A program made the translations under genes and the position numbers. The notes under the pieces are model-generated. The model did no database searches and was not told the origin of the DNA. It saw nothing but the letters and a program-made list of their open reading frames with translations. Below are positions 1 through 10,211 of a DNA stretch of 64,000 bases, piece by piece. Every line of letters begins with the position of its first letter. The first letter of the stretch is position 1. The stretch is taken from contig JAHNZQ020000308.1 of assembly GCA_019155205.2 (NCBI GenBank), forward strand, positions 2,282,359-2,346,358, read 5' to 3'. The DNA is from Gracilaria vermiculophylla (Eukaryota; Rhodophyta; Florideophyceae; Gracilariales; Gracilariaceae).

Positions 1-95
1 GGAAGGTTGATGGGTTTGTTCTCAGCGTGGCATCCCAGTTTAACAGGTGATGAAACGAATGTCTTGGATTAAGTAAGCAGGTCATGAGCAGAAAG

Positions 96-665
96 TCAGG
101 TCGCAAAGCTTTGAGAGCGGAGAGTATTTGACACGATGGCTACATGTTTGGAGTTGGGAACATGCAAATGGTTGTTAGCATTTGAGTTAGCATTTGGGGT
201 TGATGAGATGTCAAGTCTGCGGTAACTTACTCTGTCCGGAAGGAGGAAGACATGCAAGCGAATGGGCGTGGCATTGATGAAGGCATTGGGTGCAAATTGG
301 CTTTCATACGACACTTGACGCAGCGCCAGTGGCTTGGAAACGGTCACGGCGTTCAACGGAAACAACTTGCACACTGTGGAAACAAATTGAACAGCGGCAG
401 CGTGCGCATCAGAGCGGGCGCACACGACAACCTGTGCAACAGTGTCGGCAACGCGATGGTCATAGACGTTGCGCGCCTTGAGCAGGGCCGAGAAAGAAAG
501 AGTGGCGTTGGAGTGCAGAAGGTGGAGGTCGAATATGCGGGCGCGGCAGAGCGGGCATTGCGGCGTCTCGAGACGCGGGGAGCAGGCGTGGCAGATGGCG
601 GCATGGTTGCAGGGAAGCAGACGCGTGGAGACGGGGGCAGTGAGGCAGACGACGCAGTCGGGCAT
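96..665 (-). CDS. Small RING-HC finger protein
   Basis: Predicted 189-residue protein with a RING-HC finger at its very N terminus, so probably an E3 ubiquitin ligase or ubiquitin-pathway adaptor. Ligands read C4-x2-C7-x11-C19-x-H21-x3-C25-x2-C28-x8-C37-x2-C40, with the typical CNHAAICHAC and CPLC blocks. The frame is open upstream to an ATG at 911, but the leader is low-complexity and Ser/Arg/Pro rich, and the ATG at 665 sits just before the first zinc ligand, so I chose 665; 911 stays possible. The rest (about 45-189) has no domain I recognise and is rich in Asn and Ser near its end. It is divergent from the TIM-family gene at 1760. RING-HC proteins of this size commonly work with a partner, which is not identifiable here. 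Confidence 0.72.
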   Translation of the reverse strand: MPDCVVCLTAPVSTRLLPCNHAAICHACSPRLETPQCPLCRARIFDLHLLHSNATLSFSALLKARNVYDHRVADTVAQVVVCARSDAHAAAVQFVSTVCKLFPLNAVTVSKPLALRQVSYESQFAPNAFINATPIRLHVFLLPDRVSYRRLDISSTPNANSNANNHLHVPNSKHVAIVSNTLRSQSFAT

Positions 666-1759
666 GGCGGGCTTCCAGAGAAGACTGCATGCGCTGGTGA
701 ACAATGGCGAGGGCGAGGCGGGGCGACGTGAGAGCGACGGGCGCGGTGATACACAGTTAGCAGGTACAGAGTTTACAGAGATGGAGCGGCCGTGGCAGCT
801 CGGGCGTGCTAAAATGTTATCGGTAGATACTCGAAAGAACCGAGGATGTCGTCGGTGCTGCGCGTGGAGGCGCCCGCGCTGATTGGCGTAGGCTGCAGAC
901 GTCGGGGACACTGTTTGCCCCTTGCGGTGGAGGCAGCAACACCGGAGAGAGAGGACGGGGGGCTACGGAGGAAATGTGTCGAGACGAAATCCGACGCGCG
1001 CCATGGAGAGGGCGCGCGCGGTCAAACTGCTGTCGAGCGCTCAGTCGTTGTGGGCGCGGTTTGCGCGAGTCCCGTGCCCGAGGAGCTTGGTCGAGGCACG
1101 CGAACGCGCGCGCGCCGTTGTGCGCGCGGCGGCGCGCGCGGCCGGCGGGCGGTGCTCTCGCGAGCGCGGCGCTTGCCGCGCGCGGGGGGGGACCGCCCGC
1201 CGGCTGGCGTCGGCCGCGGGCGCTTGCGCGTCGCGCGTCGCGCGTCGCGCGCGGCGGCGCTGAGGGTCGTCGGCTCCGGCTCGGCGCCTGCGAGGTGGCA
1301 GCGCGCCTGACGCAACCGCGTTCGAAGCGGGGAGCCAGCTCTCAGGGGGCGCACGCCACCCAGATGCCAGCAGGGAAGCGCACGCGGCGCCCGGCGAGAC
1401 CTCCACGACTAACTGCCACGCCCGCCGGATTCACACGATTTGCACCGCCCCGCTAAGCGAAGCCGTCCACTCTGCGTCCGCCCGTGATCGGCTCAGCGCC
1501 GACTTGATCGCAAACTGTGACGACGGAGTTTGGCCCGGCCGTGGTGCTCGTGGCCACGTGGATGTGCACCGATTAGGTTGGCGGCGCCAACTCCAGATCC
1601 GTTTGCAGTCGCGGCGCTGTGGTGGTTGAGCTCGAGCGCGGCAAGCCGGTTGTACTTGGCGCCGAGTCCCCTCTGCCGCGTCGATCACCGATCGGGACTC
1701 TTGAAGTCCGCCACTCTCAACGCCCCGCCACCCGCACCCTTTCCGCGCCGCCGTTAACC
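666..1759. promoter_or_regulatory. GC-rich divergent intergenic region
   Basis: Spacer between the RING gene (starts at 665, -) and the TIM-family gene (starts at 1760, +). The core at about 1000-1430 is extremely rich in CG and GC dinucleotides, with repeated gcgcgc and cgcgcg runs, so all frames stay open and yield Arg/Ala-rich spurious ORFs. It probably holds both promoters. I see no TATA box or other recognisable element, and no RNA gene. Confidence 0.45.
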
Positions 1760-2296
1760 ATGCTGCGCCGATCCGCCCTCACCCCCGCCCTCTGCCCCCA
1801 CCCTCGCTCTGCGCGCCGCATGCCCGCCTTTGTGCACGCGCACGCCGCGCCGTCCCCCCCCCTCACCTCACAGATCACGCTCCAATCGCTCACCCCCACG
1901 CAGCGTCTGCTGGAGGTGTTCATCGCCACCTCTTCCAGCATGTTCAATGGCGGCGTCTTTGGCGCCATCTTCGGCTTCTTCTCCGGCCTGTGGACCAATC
2001 GCGGCGCCTTCAAACCGGCCTTTGCCGAGGCCGGCAACAACCTTCGCTCCTGGGCGGCCATCTCGGCCGTTTATGCCGGTTTGCAGACCGCGAGCAAGGT
2101 CATTCGCAACCGAGATGATCGCTACAACTCCGTTATCGGCGCATGTGGAAGTGGCGCCACTTTTTACGTCCGTTCCGGTCCGCGCGCCGCCGCCCAGGGC
2201 TGTGTCACTTTCGCGGCCTTGAGTTATTTAATTGACTCACTCGTAGCACCAAAGGAGGACCCCAATAGTGATGAAGCCATACTCCGAAAACGCTAA
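1760..2296 (+). CDS. TIM17/TIM22/TIM23 (PRAT) family membrane protein
   Basis: 178-residue membrane protein of the preprotein and amino-acid transporter family, acting in the mitochondrial inner membrane or the plastid envelope. The family signature is clear at about residues 107-133: hydrophobic helix, then the block KVIRNRDDRYNSVIGACGSG, which matches the conserved R-x-R-x-D-x2-N-x3-G pattern. Glycine-rich helices lie at about 63-80, 97-112, 122-137 and 143-160, the usual four-span layout. The frame is open to an ATG at 1619, but the stretch before 1760 has no family similarity; the ATG at 1760 gives a short basic leader and a normal length. The N-terminal Arg/Pro leader could be an organelle extension. 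Whether it is TIM22-like, TIM17/23-like or a plastid member cannot be settled by eye. Confidence 0.78.
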   Translation: MLRRSALTPALCPHPRSARRMPAFVHAHAAPSPPLTSQITLQSLTPTQRLLEVFIATSSSMFNGGVFGAIFGFFSGLWTNRGAFKPAFAEAGNNLRSWAAISAVYAGLQTASKVIRNRDDRYNSVIGACGSGATFYVRSGPRAAAQGCVTFAALSYLIDSLVAPKEDPNSDEAILRKR

Positions 2297-2648
2297 GCTC
2301 GCCCTCTGTCTCATGCTCACTACTACCAATCAATTGTTCTATCCAACGCACACCTACCCACACACACCCACACTCGTACACACGCATATATGTGCATGTC
2401 TCTTACCGGTCCACCTAGTTCAGCAACTGTTCACCGTTTGGTTTCATTTGTTTTTGACTGATCAGAATGCTTGGCGAGGAAATGTATTTCTAGTTTCCAC
2501 CGCTGAATGTAACATTTGTTTATTGCATTCGTATTCCCCAACACACTGTTGAGATACTTCACCTCAGTTCCTGTCATACCAGCCCAAAAGGCCATCTCGT
2601 GAACAATAACTTCGCACCGCTTTTTGTTTTTCGTCAACAGTGCGTTTT
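2297..2648. repeat. Spacer with a short CA-rich microsatellite
   Basis: Tail-to-tail spacer between the TIM-family gene and the membrane RING gene. Positions about 2346-2395 form an imperfect CA-rich tract ending in a cgcatatatgtgc palindrome. Nothing else is recognisable. Confidence 0.5.
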
Positions 2649-3122
2649 CTACAGCTCCACTCGATCCATCTCGGGTTTGATGTCGAACACGCTCTTTATG
2701 GAAAACCCACAATCGGCACAAGTAGCGATATCTTGTTGTAAAGCATCTTTCATGCACCGCACATGTGCGTAATCACCGCAAGGTATCTCCAAATACGCTC
2801 CTGTTCCGTTACCAAGGCATATTCCGCAGCTTTGTTCGTTTATCTTCCCTTCACTTTTTAGATTTCTTTGTCGCCTGTATTCAATTCGGTATTCATTGCA
2901 AAAGTAATTGATTTCGTCGGTTCTCAGTTTTCGTAACGAGGAGTTGCCGCTCTGAAAACGTGCTGCCTTTGTTATCTTCTCGTGTTCTAGCAGTTGGTAG
3001 CTTGTTCTCTTGATCATTAGCACCATGACTGTTGCCGTTATTATCCCAGATGGGTAGAAAAGTAGCTGCAGGAGCCAGTCCAATGCAGAGGAACCGAACA
3101 CAGTTTCGATCGTTTCCGACAT
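2649..3122 (-). CDS. Single-span membrane protein with an atypical RING-like zinc finger
   Basis: 157 residues. A hydrophobic segment at about 14-38 is followed by a Lys-containing, polar region and then a RING-like finger at 99-138: C99-x2-C102-x12-C115-x4-H120-x2-C123-x11-C135-x2-C138. Only seven canonical ligands are visible; D117 sits close to where the missing one should be, so the second site may use Asp or be impaired. The spacing C-x4-H-x2-C recalls RING-CH/RINGv fingers. Probable role is a membrane-bound E3 ligase (ER or endomembrane), by inference. The start at 3122 is the only good ATG before the membrane span. No intron is evident. The finger could also be a degenerate structural zinc site. 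Confidence 0.6.
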   Translation of the reverse strand: MSETIETVFGSSALDWLLQLLFYPSGIITATVMVLMIKRTSYQLLEHEKITKAARFQSGNSSLRKLRTDEINYFCNEYRIEYRRQRNLKSEGKINEQSCGICLGNGTGAYLEIPCGDYAHVRCMKDALQQDIATCADCGFSIKSVFDIKPEMDRVEL

Positions 3123-4283
3123 TTTTCTTTTTTCTAAGCGATGATCATTGGTCTGTGAAGGATTTCAAGTTCTTCAAGATTGGCTTGCTGCTCAGATATC
3201 GGACCCCTCTGACTGCTGAAAAACAGCGAGCATGGAGACCATCATAGGAAGAAGGTTGCTAGTCTGTGGGGCATGTGTTTCAAACATTTCTGCCTCTCTG
3301 ATCATAAGATTAAGATATGAACACCACATCTTCCACACGAAAATGAAATGTCGTGATCCCTTACGTGTCACATTTTCTTTCCTCGGGCTCTACAGCTAAA
3401 CTCACCGCAGGAGATGTTCAAAAATATTCGATGTCGAGTATCTTCAGGCGCATCAGATGTAGTTATCTTCGTTTCAAAATGGTGCTCCACAGAAATCAAG
3501 TGTTCCGCGAAACAAGTACATCTCATCTTTTCTTAACTCTCCGTAAGTATACCAATCACGTACAGCATCCTATCTCAGTATGACAAAGTACTTGGTATCC
3601 CGAAGACTCGCCGTCTTGTCTAAGGCTGGATCATTGATCTGCACACTCCGGGGAGACAAAGAACATGTGTTGATTATTTTCGTTTGGAAAAGCTTTCTCG
3701 CGAGGGAAGTCAGTACTTTCAGAGTCGTGTTTTCACTGACAACTCTGTCTTGCGCTCTCAGGAGATAAAGGCATTAAAATTAGACAAGAGCCACCAAAGT
3801 TCTTGGCCTTTTCACGGGGAAAAGCTTTCATTGAAGTATTCCTTCAGCTTTGTTACAGAAAGCTAACGATCACACTAAGGATGAAGAGAGCATTGCAGGC
3901 CACCAAGCCGAGAATGGGCATCTTTGGGTAACAACGAGATTCTCTGCTCAGTGGACTTCTGAACATGTATTGGTTCATCTACTAAATTTTGATGTCTGTT
4001 CAATGCCAAGACGCTAAGCGAGAACGCAAGATTTTATCTGTATTCCATCTAGACCTCAGCCAAGTGAGGATAAAACTATTCACTTTTCTTGAACGCATTT
4101 TTCAACAAGAGCTAGTTCTCTTTGCCACAAAGTCCAGGGATTCATCTGAAGATTGTCCAGGAAAATGATTGCTTCCTCGCTGTTGAGGTAAAGTAGCCCA
4201 TCTCATCTCCTAACTTTATTTTACACCATATTCCTCCATCCAAATTTGCTCTTCGCTGAATGTTGCTCATCTGAACCAAACAA
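3123..4283. other. Gene-free spacer
   Basis: About 1.2 kb between the membrane RING gene and the 3' end of the dehydrogenase. Short ORFs of 60-76 codons on the + strand look random in composition. No repeat, RNA gene or promoter element was recognised. Confidence 0.4.
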
Positions 4284-5443
4284 CTACGACTGAGCTTGTG
4301 GGTCAATAGTAACTTTAACAGATTGAGACCCATCACTGACCATGCCAATAGCTTCGACGACCTCATCCAACGGGTATGAATGACTGACGATCCGTTCGGT
4401 TGGCAAGAGACCCCTTTTCAACATGTCTATTGCATTCGAATATCCACGATCTCCTGAGCAATGGCCTCCTTTTATAACAAGTTCTTTGGTATCTCCAATT
4501 ATAGTCCAGTCCACAGTCGTGGCTTTTCCGAAAACAGAAAACTCCACCATTGTCGCTCCCTTTCTACAGCAATGTAAGCCCTGTATCACACTAGATGGAG
4601 CACCAGCCGCTTCCATGTACACATCACATCCATATCCCGAAGTCATATTTTTCACTGTCTGTACAATATCATCCACCATCGGATTTAGCACGACATCAGC
4701 ACCACACTCACGGGCTAATTCGAGGCGTTTGGCATCCAGGTCAACCGCTATGAGACGAGAAGGGCCGCGGAGACGAGCCGCAGCAACCATACCTAAACCT
4801 ATCGGTCCGCATCCACTGACGACGGCAACGTCCCCCAATGCAATATCCGCTCTTTCGACGCCGTGCACTGAACAGCTTAGAGGTTCTGTATACACCATAT
4901 CAGAAGTGCTCAGGGAGTTCGGGAATACATGAACAATAGCCTTGGCCGGGATCTTCATGAACTGTGCCATACCCCCATGGACATTTGTGTGGAAGCCAAA
5001 GATGTCATGAGGCGCGCAGAGCCATCGCATACCTTTCTTGCAGTAGAAACACTCGTTGCAAGCAACGACCTGCTCGGCAGTCACATATTTGCCGACTTCA
5101 ACAGCTTCTCTGTTTGACGCAATAACCTGCCCGCAAAATTCGTGCCCCGGGATCACCGGCGTTTGAACGTACGCAGGACGAGTGTCATCACCCCAGAACC
5201 TGAATCAAAGGTCAGGGAAGCTCGTAAAGACCTGAGTGACCACAAGCAGGGCAGTCCAACTTACATAGGCGCACCGGCATAACATTTTGCATCCCCTGCA
5301 CAAATACCGCATCGCACAACGCGAAGCAGAAGTTCCCCGGGCAGTAGGTCTGGCACATGAATTTGTTTCATAGTGTAATCCTGAATGCCATTGCACAGGA
5401 CCGCATTCATGGTTTCGGGCACGGTATCGTCACGCACACTCAT
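4284..5443 (-). CDS. Zinc-dependent MDR alcohol/polyol dehydrogenase, two exons
   Basis: 364-residue zinc-containing medium-chain dehydrogenase, oxidising an alcohol or polyol with NAD(P). Exon 1 is 5443-5265, exon 2 is 5199-4284; the 65-nt intron starts GTAAGT and ends TTCAG, and joins in frame across APM/FWGDD. Motifs: catalytic zinc C45 in CGICAGD, G78-H79-E80, structural zinc cysteines C107, C110, C113 and C121, E165 in YTEPLSC, and Rossmann GCGPIGLG at 189-196. The length equals sorbitol/xylitol and threonine dehydrogenases, which it resembles. No transit peptide is evident, so it is probably cytosolic. The substrate is not predictable by eye: sorbitol dehydrogenase-like is the broad assignment, and a 2,3-butanediol or threonine dehydrogenase is possible. 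The branching enzyme lies upstream on the same strand, with no sign of cotranscription. Confidence 0.88.
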
Positions 5444-6061
5444 TTTAAGGAGGTGTTAGAGAGGTGTTCAAGCAGTCGATCTGTAGGCTTGTAAAACTGA
5501 GATTAGGCGCGACGCTCGACATGCAAATTTATACGACAGGTATTCTCTTGTGGAATGCGAGGCACCGGTCCAGAAGTGCAGGATCATCTGACCTCGCAAC
5601 CCTTGTGATCCATGTACTCGATCTGGTTGATCAGGATTCCACTATCTGCGATGACTGGGGACCACACAGGAACTGGATTTCATGTTGCCTCACCTCGTGA
5701 GCATTCGAAATCACTGGAAATTATGTAACAAGGTTTAAGCTTTCTCTCCCCGCACTGCTCCAAAGCCCTTACTCGTCGTTGAGCATTTCTACATGACATA
5801 TTGATTGGGAACGGGCCTCAAAGCCAAAGGGACTCCAATCACTCTGGCATTTTCACCCCGCGACACGCATTTTCGATCACACTGACCAAGCACCCAAAAC
5901 AACCCGAAGTTTATCAGGGTAGCTACAAATATACACCTCCCTGTCTCAATCTTGGTTGAGACTGGGTTACAGGCGATATTGTACAGACTAAATCACGACC
6001 TGAATTCCAAACCGGATTAATCACACTAATCCGCAAATTTTCACAAGCACGACATTACAAA
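5444..6061. other. Spacer upstream of the dehydrogenase
   Basis: About 620 bp between the branching-enzyme stop and the dehydrogenase start; it should contain the dehydrogenase promoter and the branching-enzyme 3' UTR. No gene or distinct motif seen. Confidence 0.4.
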
Positions 6062-8362
6062 CTACGCTTTGCTAACGGCGACTTCTTCCTGTTCGTCGCT
6101 TGAGGCCTTTTTGGAGCCATTCAACTGCAATTTCTCCTCCATCTTAACTGCAACCGAGGAAATTTCCTTGACTTTCGTACTAGCTTTCTCGTCGCTTTCA
6201 GTTTCTTGTTTCACATCGCCGGTAGCAGTCTCTGCATTCTTCGCAGCCTGACTTTCTCTCTCTCCCCTCTGCCTTTCTTCATCCCATGTTTCATAGCAGT
6301 GATAAACTTGACAAGTTCGTGCCGGGGTGTAAACCTGCAGGTAATATGGTCTATTGTGCCACGGCTCTGTTCTTGTAGTATGTACAACATCCCAATGTAC
6401 TCGTCCATGTCCACCGGTATTCATTCCATCCGAGTCAAGGACCAACCTGTACCGACCTCCCCAATAAGTCCCAATACGATAATCACTGTAAGATTGTGAA
6501 TGGTGGAAGTTAAACACGAACAACAAACGATCACCTTTCTCTATCGCAATCACTTTGTCACCTTCATGAGACAGGACCACATACTGGTGTGCTTGGAACC
6601 GACAGAAAGGATGTTCATCATCCAGTTTGTGCATCATTTTCTCAAACTGATACAAGTGTTTGTATCGTAACGCCTCATTGTCACAAAGATCCCACCGGCG
6701 ACGTGCATGTTGATAGGAATTACCGTTTCCTTCACGCGGAAAGTCAATCCATTCGGGATGCCCAAACTCATTACCCATAAAAGTAAGGTACCCTTCACCT
6801 GACAGGCACATGGTGAGCAGACGAATCATTTTGTGAAGAGCGACGCCTCGCTCAATTGTCGGCGTAGGATAGCCATCACAACTCATGTCAGTATACATAG
6901 CGGCGTCCATCAACCAGAAAGCCATGGTTTTATCGCCAACCAGAGCCTGGTCATGACTTTCACAATAGCCGATGGTCTTCTCGTTCCAACGGCGATTTGT
7001 GAGATTGAAAACAATGTTACCCATGTTCCAGTTTTCATCCTTTTGCTTTTCCAAAACCTCAATCCACATATCGGGAATAGCCATAGCGAGTCGGAAATCA
7101 AAGCCAATTCCTCCCCGTTCAACAGGCACACACAACGTCGGCATGCCGCTGACATCTTCCGCAATGGTAATCGCTACATCCGGGTACAGTTCATGTACAA
7201 GCTTATTAGCAAGCATCATGTAAACACATGCATCGACATCAACTTGGAAACCAAAGTACTCGCTGTAGTTTCCAGTAAATTGAACGCCAATTCCGGAATG
7301 CAAGTAGAGCATAGATGTTACTCCATCAAAACGAAAACCGTCAAAGTGATATTCCTCCATGTACCATCTGAGGTTAGATAAAAGAAAGCGAATCACTTCC
7401 CAATGTCCATAGTTGAACAGCCTGGAATCCCACAAAGAATGTCTACCCCGTTCACCTTCATGAAAGTAGTGGTGGTCAGTGCCATCAAAGTTATTAATAC
7501 CGTCCATAGAGTTGCTCGAGGCATGAGAGTGAACCACATCCATGAGAACGTATAATCCAAGTTTATGCGCCTTATCAATGAGATACTTGAGGTCTTCTGG
7601 TTGACCACATCTAGAACTAATCGCGAAGAAATTGGTGACGTGATAGCCAAAACTCGCATAATACGCATGTTCCATGATGGCCATAATCTGCAAGGCGGTG
7701 TACCCTGTTTCTTTTATGCGCGGCAACACATTATCAGCAAACTCGCGGTACGAGCCAACTTTGAGATCGTTTGAACCCATACCAACATGGCACTCGTAAA
7801 TACGAAGCGAGTCCGGTCGTTTAACATGATTCGGACCGTTCCACTTAAACTTTTCCGGTGGATCCCAGAACACTGTGTCGTATAGATAGGTATTAGGGTC
7901 TTGTACACAGAAAGTGGCCCATGCGGGGTTGCGATCTAACCATGGCCCATTATGTGGTACAACAGCAGCCTTCACCTTGGATCCATGGGGGATCGGAGAA
8001 ACGCCCGGCTCAGTCTCGGGAATAAAGCAAGACCAGATTCCAAACTCATCGCGCTCCATACGGATAGCATGGCGATCCCAGTTGTTAAATTCTCCAAAGA
8101 AATACATTTCACGAGCACTTGGCGCCCACTCTTTGTACCGCACTCCGCCCTTCACGCGATGGATACCCATGGTCTCATAGCCTCTTGAGAATTGTTCCAA
8201 AGACTTCTCACTGGACTCTATTGCGGACAAAATCTCGGAGTACTTCGCGTAGCGATAGCGTAAAGCTTCGGCGAAAGGCTCGAGGTAACGGTCGTCACGA
8301 ATGCAAGCAGTTCCATCCTTCTTGTCCTTCCAAGCGACGTAATGGGGGTCCTCCGATCCCAT
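6062..8362 (-). CDS. GBE1: 1,4-alpha-glucan (starch/glycogen) branching enzyme
   Basis: 766-residue GH13 branching enzyme. It cuts alpha-1,4-glucan and transfers the segment to a 6-OH, making alpha-1,6 branches in floridean starch, which red algae store in the cytosol; the lack of a transit peptide fits. The N-terminal CBM48 module covers about 65-165. The (beta/alpha)8 barrel carries DVVHSH at 275-280, the nucleophile D346 in GFRFDG, the acid/base E402 in AEDVSG, and D471 in ESHDQ. An all-beta C-terminal domain follows to about 690. Beyond it lies a charged, Lys/Glu/Ser-rich tail of some 70 residues (about 695-766), not part of the usual enzyme, perhaps a coiled or disordered regulatory segment. 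The gene is intronless and every key residue is present. It groups with eukaryotic GBE1/SBE by its motif set. Confidence 0.96.
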   Translation of the reverse strand: MGSEDPHYVAWKDKKDGTACIRDDRYLEPFAEALRYRYAKYSEILSAIESSEKSLEQFSRGYETMGIHRVKGGVRYKEWAPSAREMYFFGEFNNWDRHAIRMERDEFGIWSCFIPETEPGVSPIPHGSKVKAAVVPHNGPWLDRNPAWATFCVQDPNTYLYDTVFWDPPEKFKWNGPNHVKRPDSLRIYECHVGMGSNDLKVGSYREFADNVLPRIKETGYTALQIMAIMEHAYYASFGYHVTNFFAISSRCGQPEDLKYLIDKAHKLGLYVLMDVVHSHASSNSMDGINNFDGTDHHYFHEGERGRHSLWDSRLFNYGHWEVIRFLLSNLRWYMEEYHFDGFRFDGVTSMLYLHSGIGVQFTGNYSEYFGFQVDVDACVYMMLANKLVHELYPDVAITIAEDVSGMPTLCVPVERGGIGFDFRLAMAIPDMWIEVLEKQKDENWNMGNIVFNLTNRRWNEKTIGYCESHDQALVGDKTMAFWLMDAAMYTDMSCDGYPTPTIERGVALHKMIRLLTMCLSGEGYLTFMGNEFGHPEWIDFPREGNGNSYQHARRRWDLCDNEALRYKHLYQFEKMMHKLDDEHPFCRFQAHQYVVLSHEGDKVIAIEKGDRLLFVFNFHHSQSYSDYRIGTYWGGRYRLVLDSDGMNTGGHGRVHWDVVHTTRTEPWHNRPYYLQVYTPARTCQVYHCYETWDEERQRGERESQAAKNAETATGDVKQETESDEKASTKVKEISSVAVKMEEKLQLNGSKKASSDEQEEVAVSKA

Positions 8363-8548
8363 AGTCGGCGTGGGAAGCGGCGGGGGTAAAGCGGAGGGGG
8401 GGAAGATCGCGAAGTAAGAAGTATAATCTGCGAGTGAAGCGCATAAAAGCAGTCACCAGTTGGGGTTCTACCAGGGTATAACGTGTAAGCGGCAGGTCAA
8501 CGAGCGGCTGTGCGCAAGTTTTTAAGGAGATGACCACACATGGCATCA

Positions 8549-8836
8549 TTGCGCCTTGCACGCGCCATTTGCAGCTGGCTCTTGTGTGGCCACAAAAAGG
8601 CGCAAGTGGTCCATGGATATTCCGTTGATTACTGACAGTAGCTGCAGTGTCCAATCGAAAAGTTTCTCGATGCGCACTAGTGCCATCTCACTTTCCTTTT
8701 TTTCTGGTTTTCCACTTGACCATGTGTGCACGCTGCCCTGTGCTTGATTTCTTATTGACTCAAGATTCAGTTCCTCGCCGTTAAAAAATCTCCTGTCGTC
8801 GTAAGGGTTCACAGGTACAAAGAGCACTTTCCCCAC
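8549..8836 (-). CDS. Possible small hypothetical protein (95-96 aa)
   Basis: A 96-codon ORF running toward the branching enzyme, ending about 180 bp before its start codon. The composition is protein-like (ordered mix of Leu, Glu, Arg, few low-complexity runs), but I see no domain, signal peptide or membrane span. It could be a small gene, an upstream exon, or chance. No homologue is recognised. Confidence 0.22.
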
Positions 8837-9962
8837 AATACGGAATGGAATGTATGTTTCGAAACGGGTCCAAACATTGAAAAGCAGCGTGTGAGCATTT
8901 CAACGCAGGTGAACCTATCTCACGCTAAAGACATGAGAAATTGGGTTGCAATTGATAGGATTACATTTAATAATGTACAACGCAAATGTTACAATCCGCG
9001 AACTAAAACATGATAAACAGCTCAGCAACCCATCATCACATCAAATTGCCATTCTTCACCAGAAGGTAGCTCATTTAGTTCTCACGTTGGACTACTATCA
9101 TTTCAAGTAGAATGTGCAGTGATTAAAATCCTAGTCGAGAACGTTCTGGAGATTAAAAATTGTGATTGAGATTGGAATAGTATTCACTGATGACTATTCA
9201 TCCGCATCAGATTGCTTCCATGCTTTGAAATGATTTGGCTATTCCACGCAGCCTACATCTCAAAAATTAACCTTATTGTTAAATATCACAGAGCTTCTAG
9301 GAGTACAGCGAAAAAATGACAACCCAAAAGAGCTGAAAATGCAGCCAGTTCGAACAAAGCGTATTCTATCAGTCTTCAAGCAAGGGTGTGCGAGCTGTGT
9401 TTTAGTAAAATCCAGGCCGAACTTCAAAAAACTGCAGCCGAAGCCGTTGTGCTCATCGTCTGTGATTCATTCTTAAAGGAGTTGCGCGTAGATCTCAACG
9501 ATTTATGTTCTGAGTAGAGAACGGTGTATGTGGCAGCCAAACAAAAGAACAAGATGCACATAAGGCCACTGGAAACACGGACAAAAAACGCATTGCGTCA
9601 AACCTTAAAGAACCTCATTCACGAAGTTGGACTCATAGCATTTTTCAACGTTCCATAAGCGGCAAAAGCTTTCTTTAAAGCAAGCTAAAAAGAATCATAG
9701 AGGGCACGGAATCAACATCACAATAGCATCACATACTTCAAGGATTTCATATATAATTTTATGCAAAAAAAATATTTTTTAATGCACAATACATCATATC
9801 GTTGAATGTGACCAGCATTTTAGTAAACAATTGTAAATTAGGCGGGGAAACTATGACCTTTAATTCCCGGTTAGAACTACTTCATGTCGATCAGAAATGT
9901 ATTATTTGTTGCCGGGTTGACTTTTTTGTTGACCACTAGTTTTTCTAATGTAAGTATTTGCG

Positions 9963-10211
9963 TTAAGTGTGTCTTTCTGAAGCATTGGGAAAGTCTGGAT
10001 AAACTTCTAGCAATAACATGCCGATTGTGATGCTTGGAAGCATTGCAAACAAACCTAAAGGCCAGAAGTATAATAATAATGGAGACGCTCCTGCTGCTGG
10101 TGCGCGGTTACTGAGCTTTGTTCGACGAAGGTGATAGTGGAAGAAAGAAGTCCACGGTGGTGGATGCTTTCTCAATTTGACGCACGATGGGGCAGGTCGT
10201 TTTCTTGCCAT
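9963..10211 (-). CDS. Possible small single-span membrane protein (82 aa)
   Basis: Short ORF beginning MARKRPAPS, with a basic, His/Pro-containing N-terminal half and one hydrophobic segment at about 44-68. The layout (basic leader, one span, short tail) is that of small mitochondrial or ER subunit proteins, but no family is recognised. It stands alone in a gene-poor spacer. Coding status is uncertain. Confidence 0.28.
   Translation of the reverse strand: MARKRPAPSCVKLRKHPPPWTSFFHYHLRRTKLSNRAPAAGASPLLLYFWPLGLFAMLPSITIGMLLLEVYPDFPNASERHT

Noticed and set aside
846..1456. Several overlapping ORFs of 110-160 codons on both strands
   Set aside because: They lie in a GC-rich promoter region; products are Arg/Ala-rich, low-complexity and have no domain.
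6910..7668. ORFs antisense to or out of frame with the branching enzyme
   Set aside because: Shadows of a complete, fully conserved enzyme.
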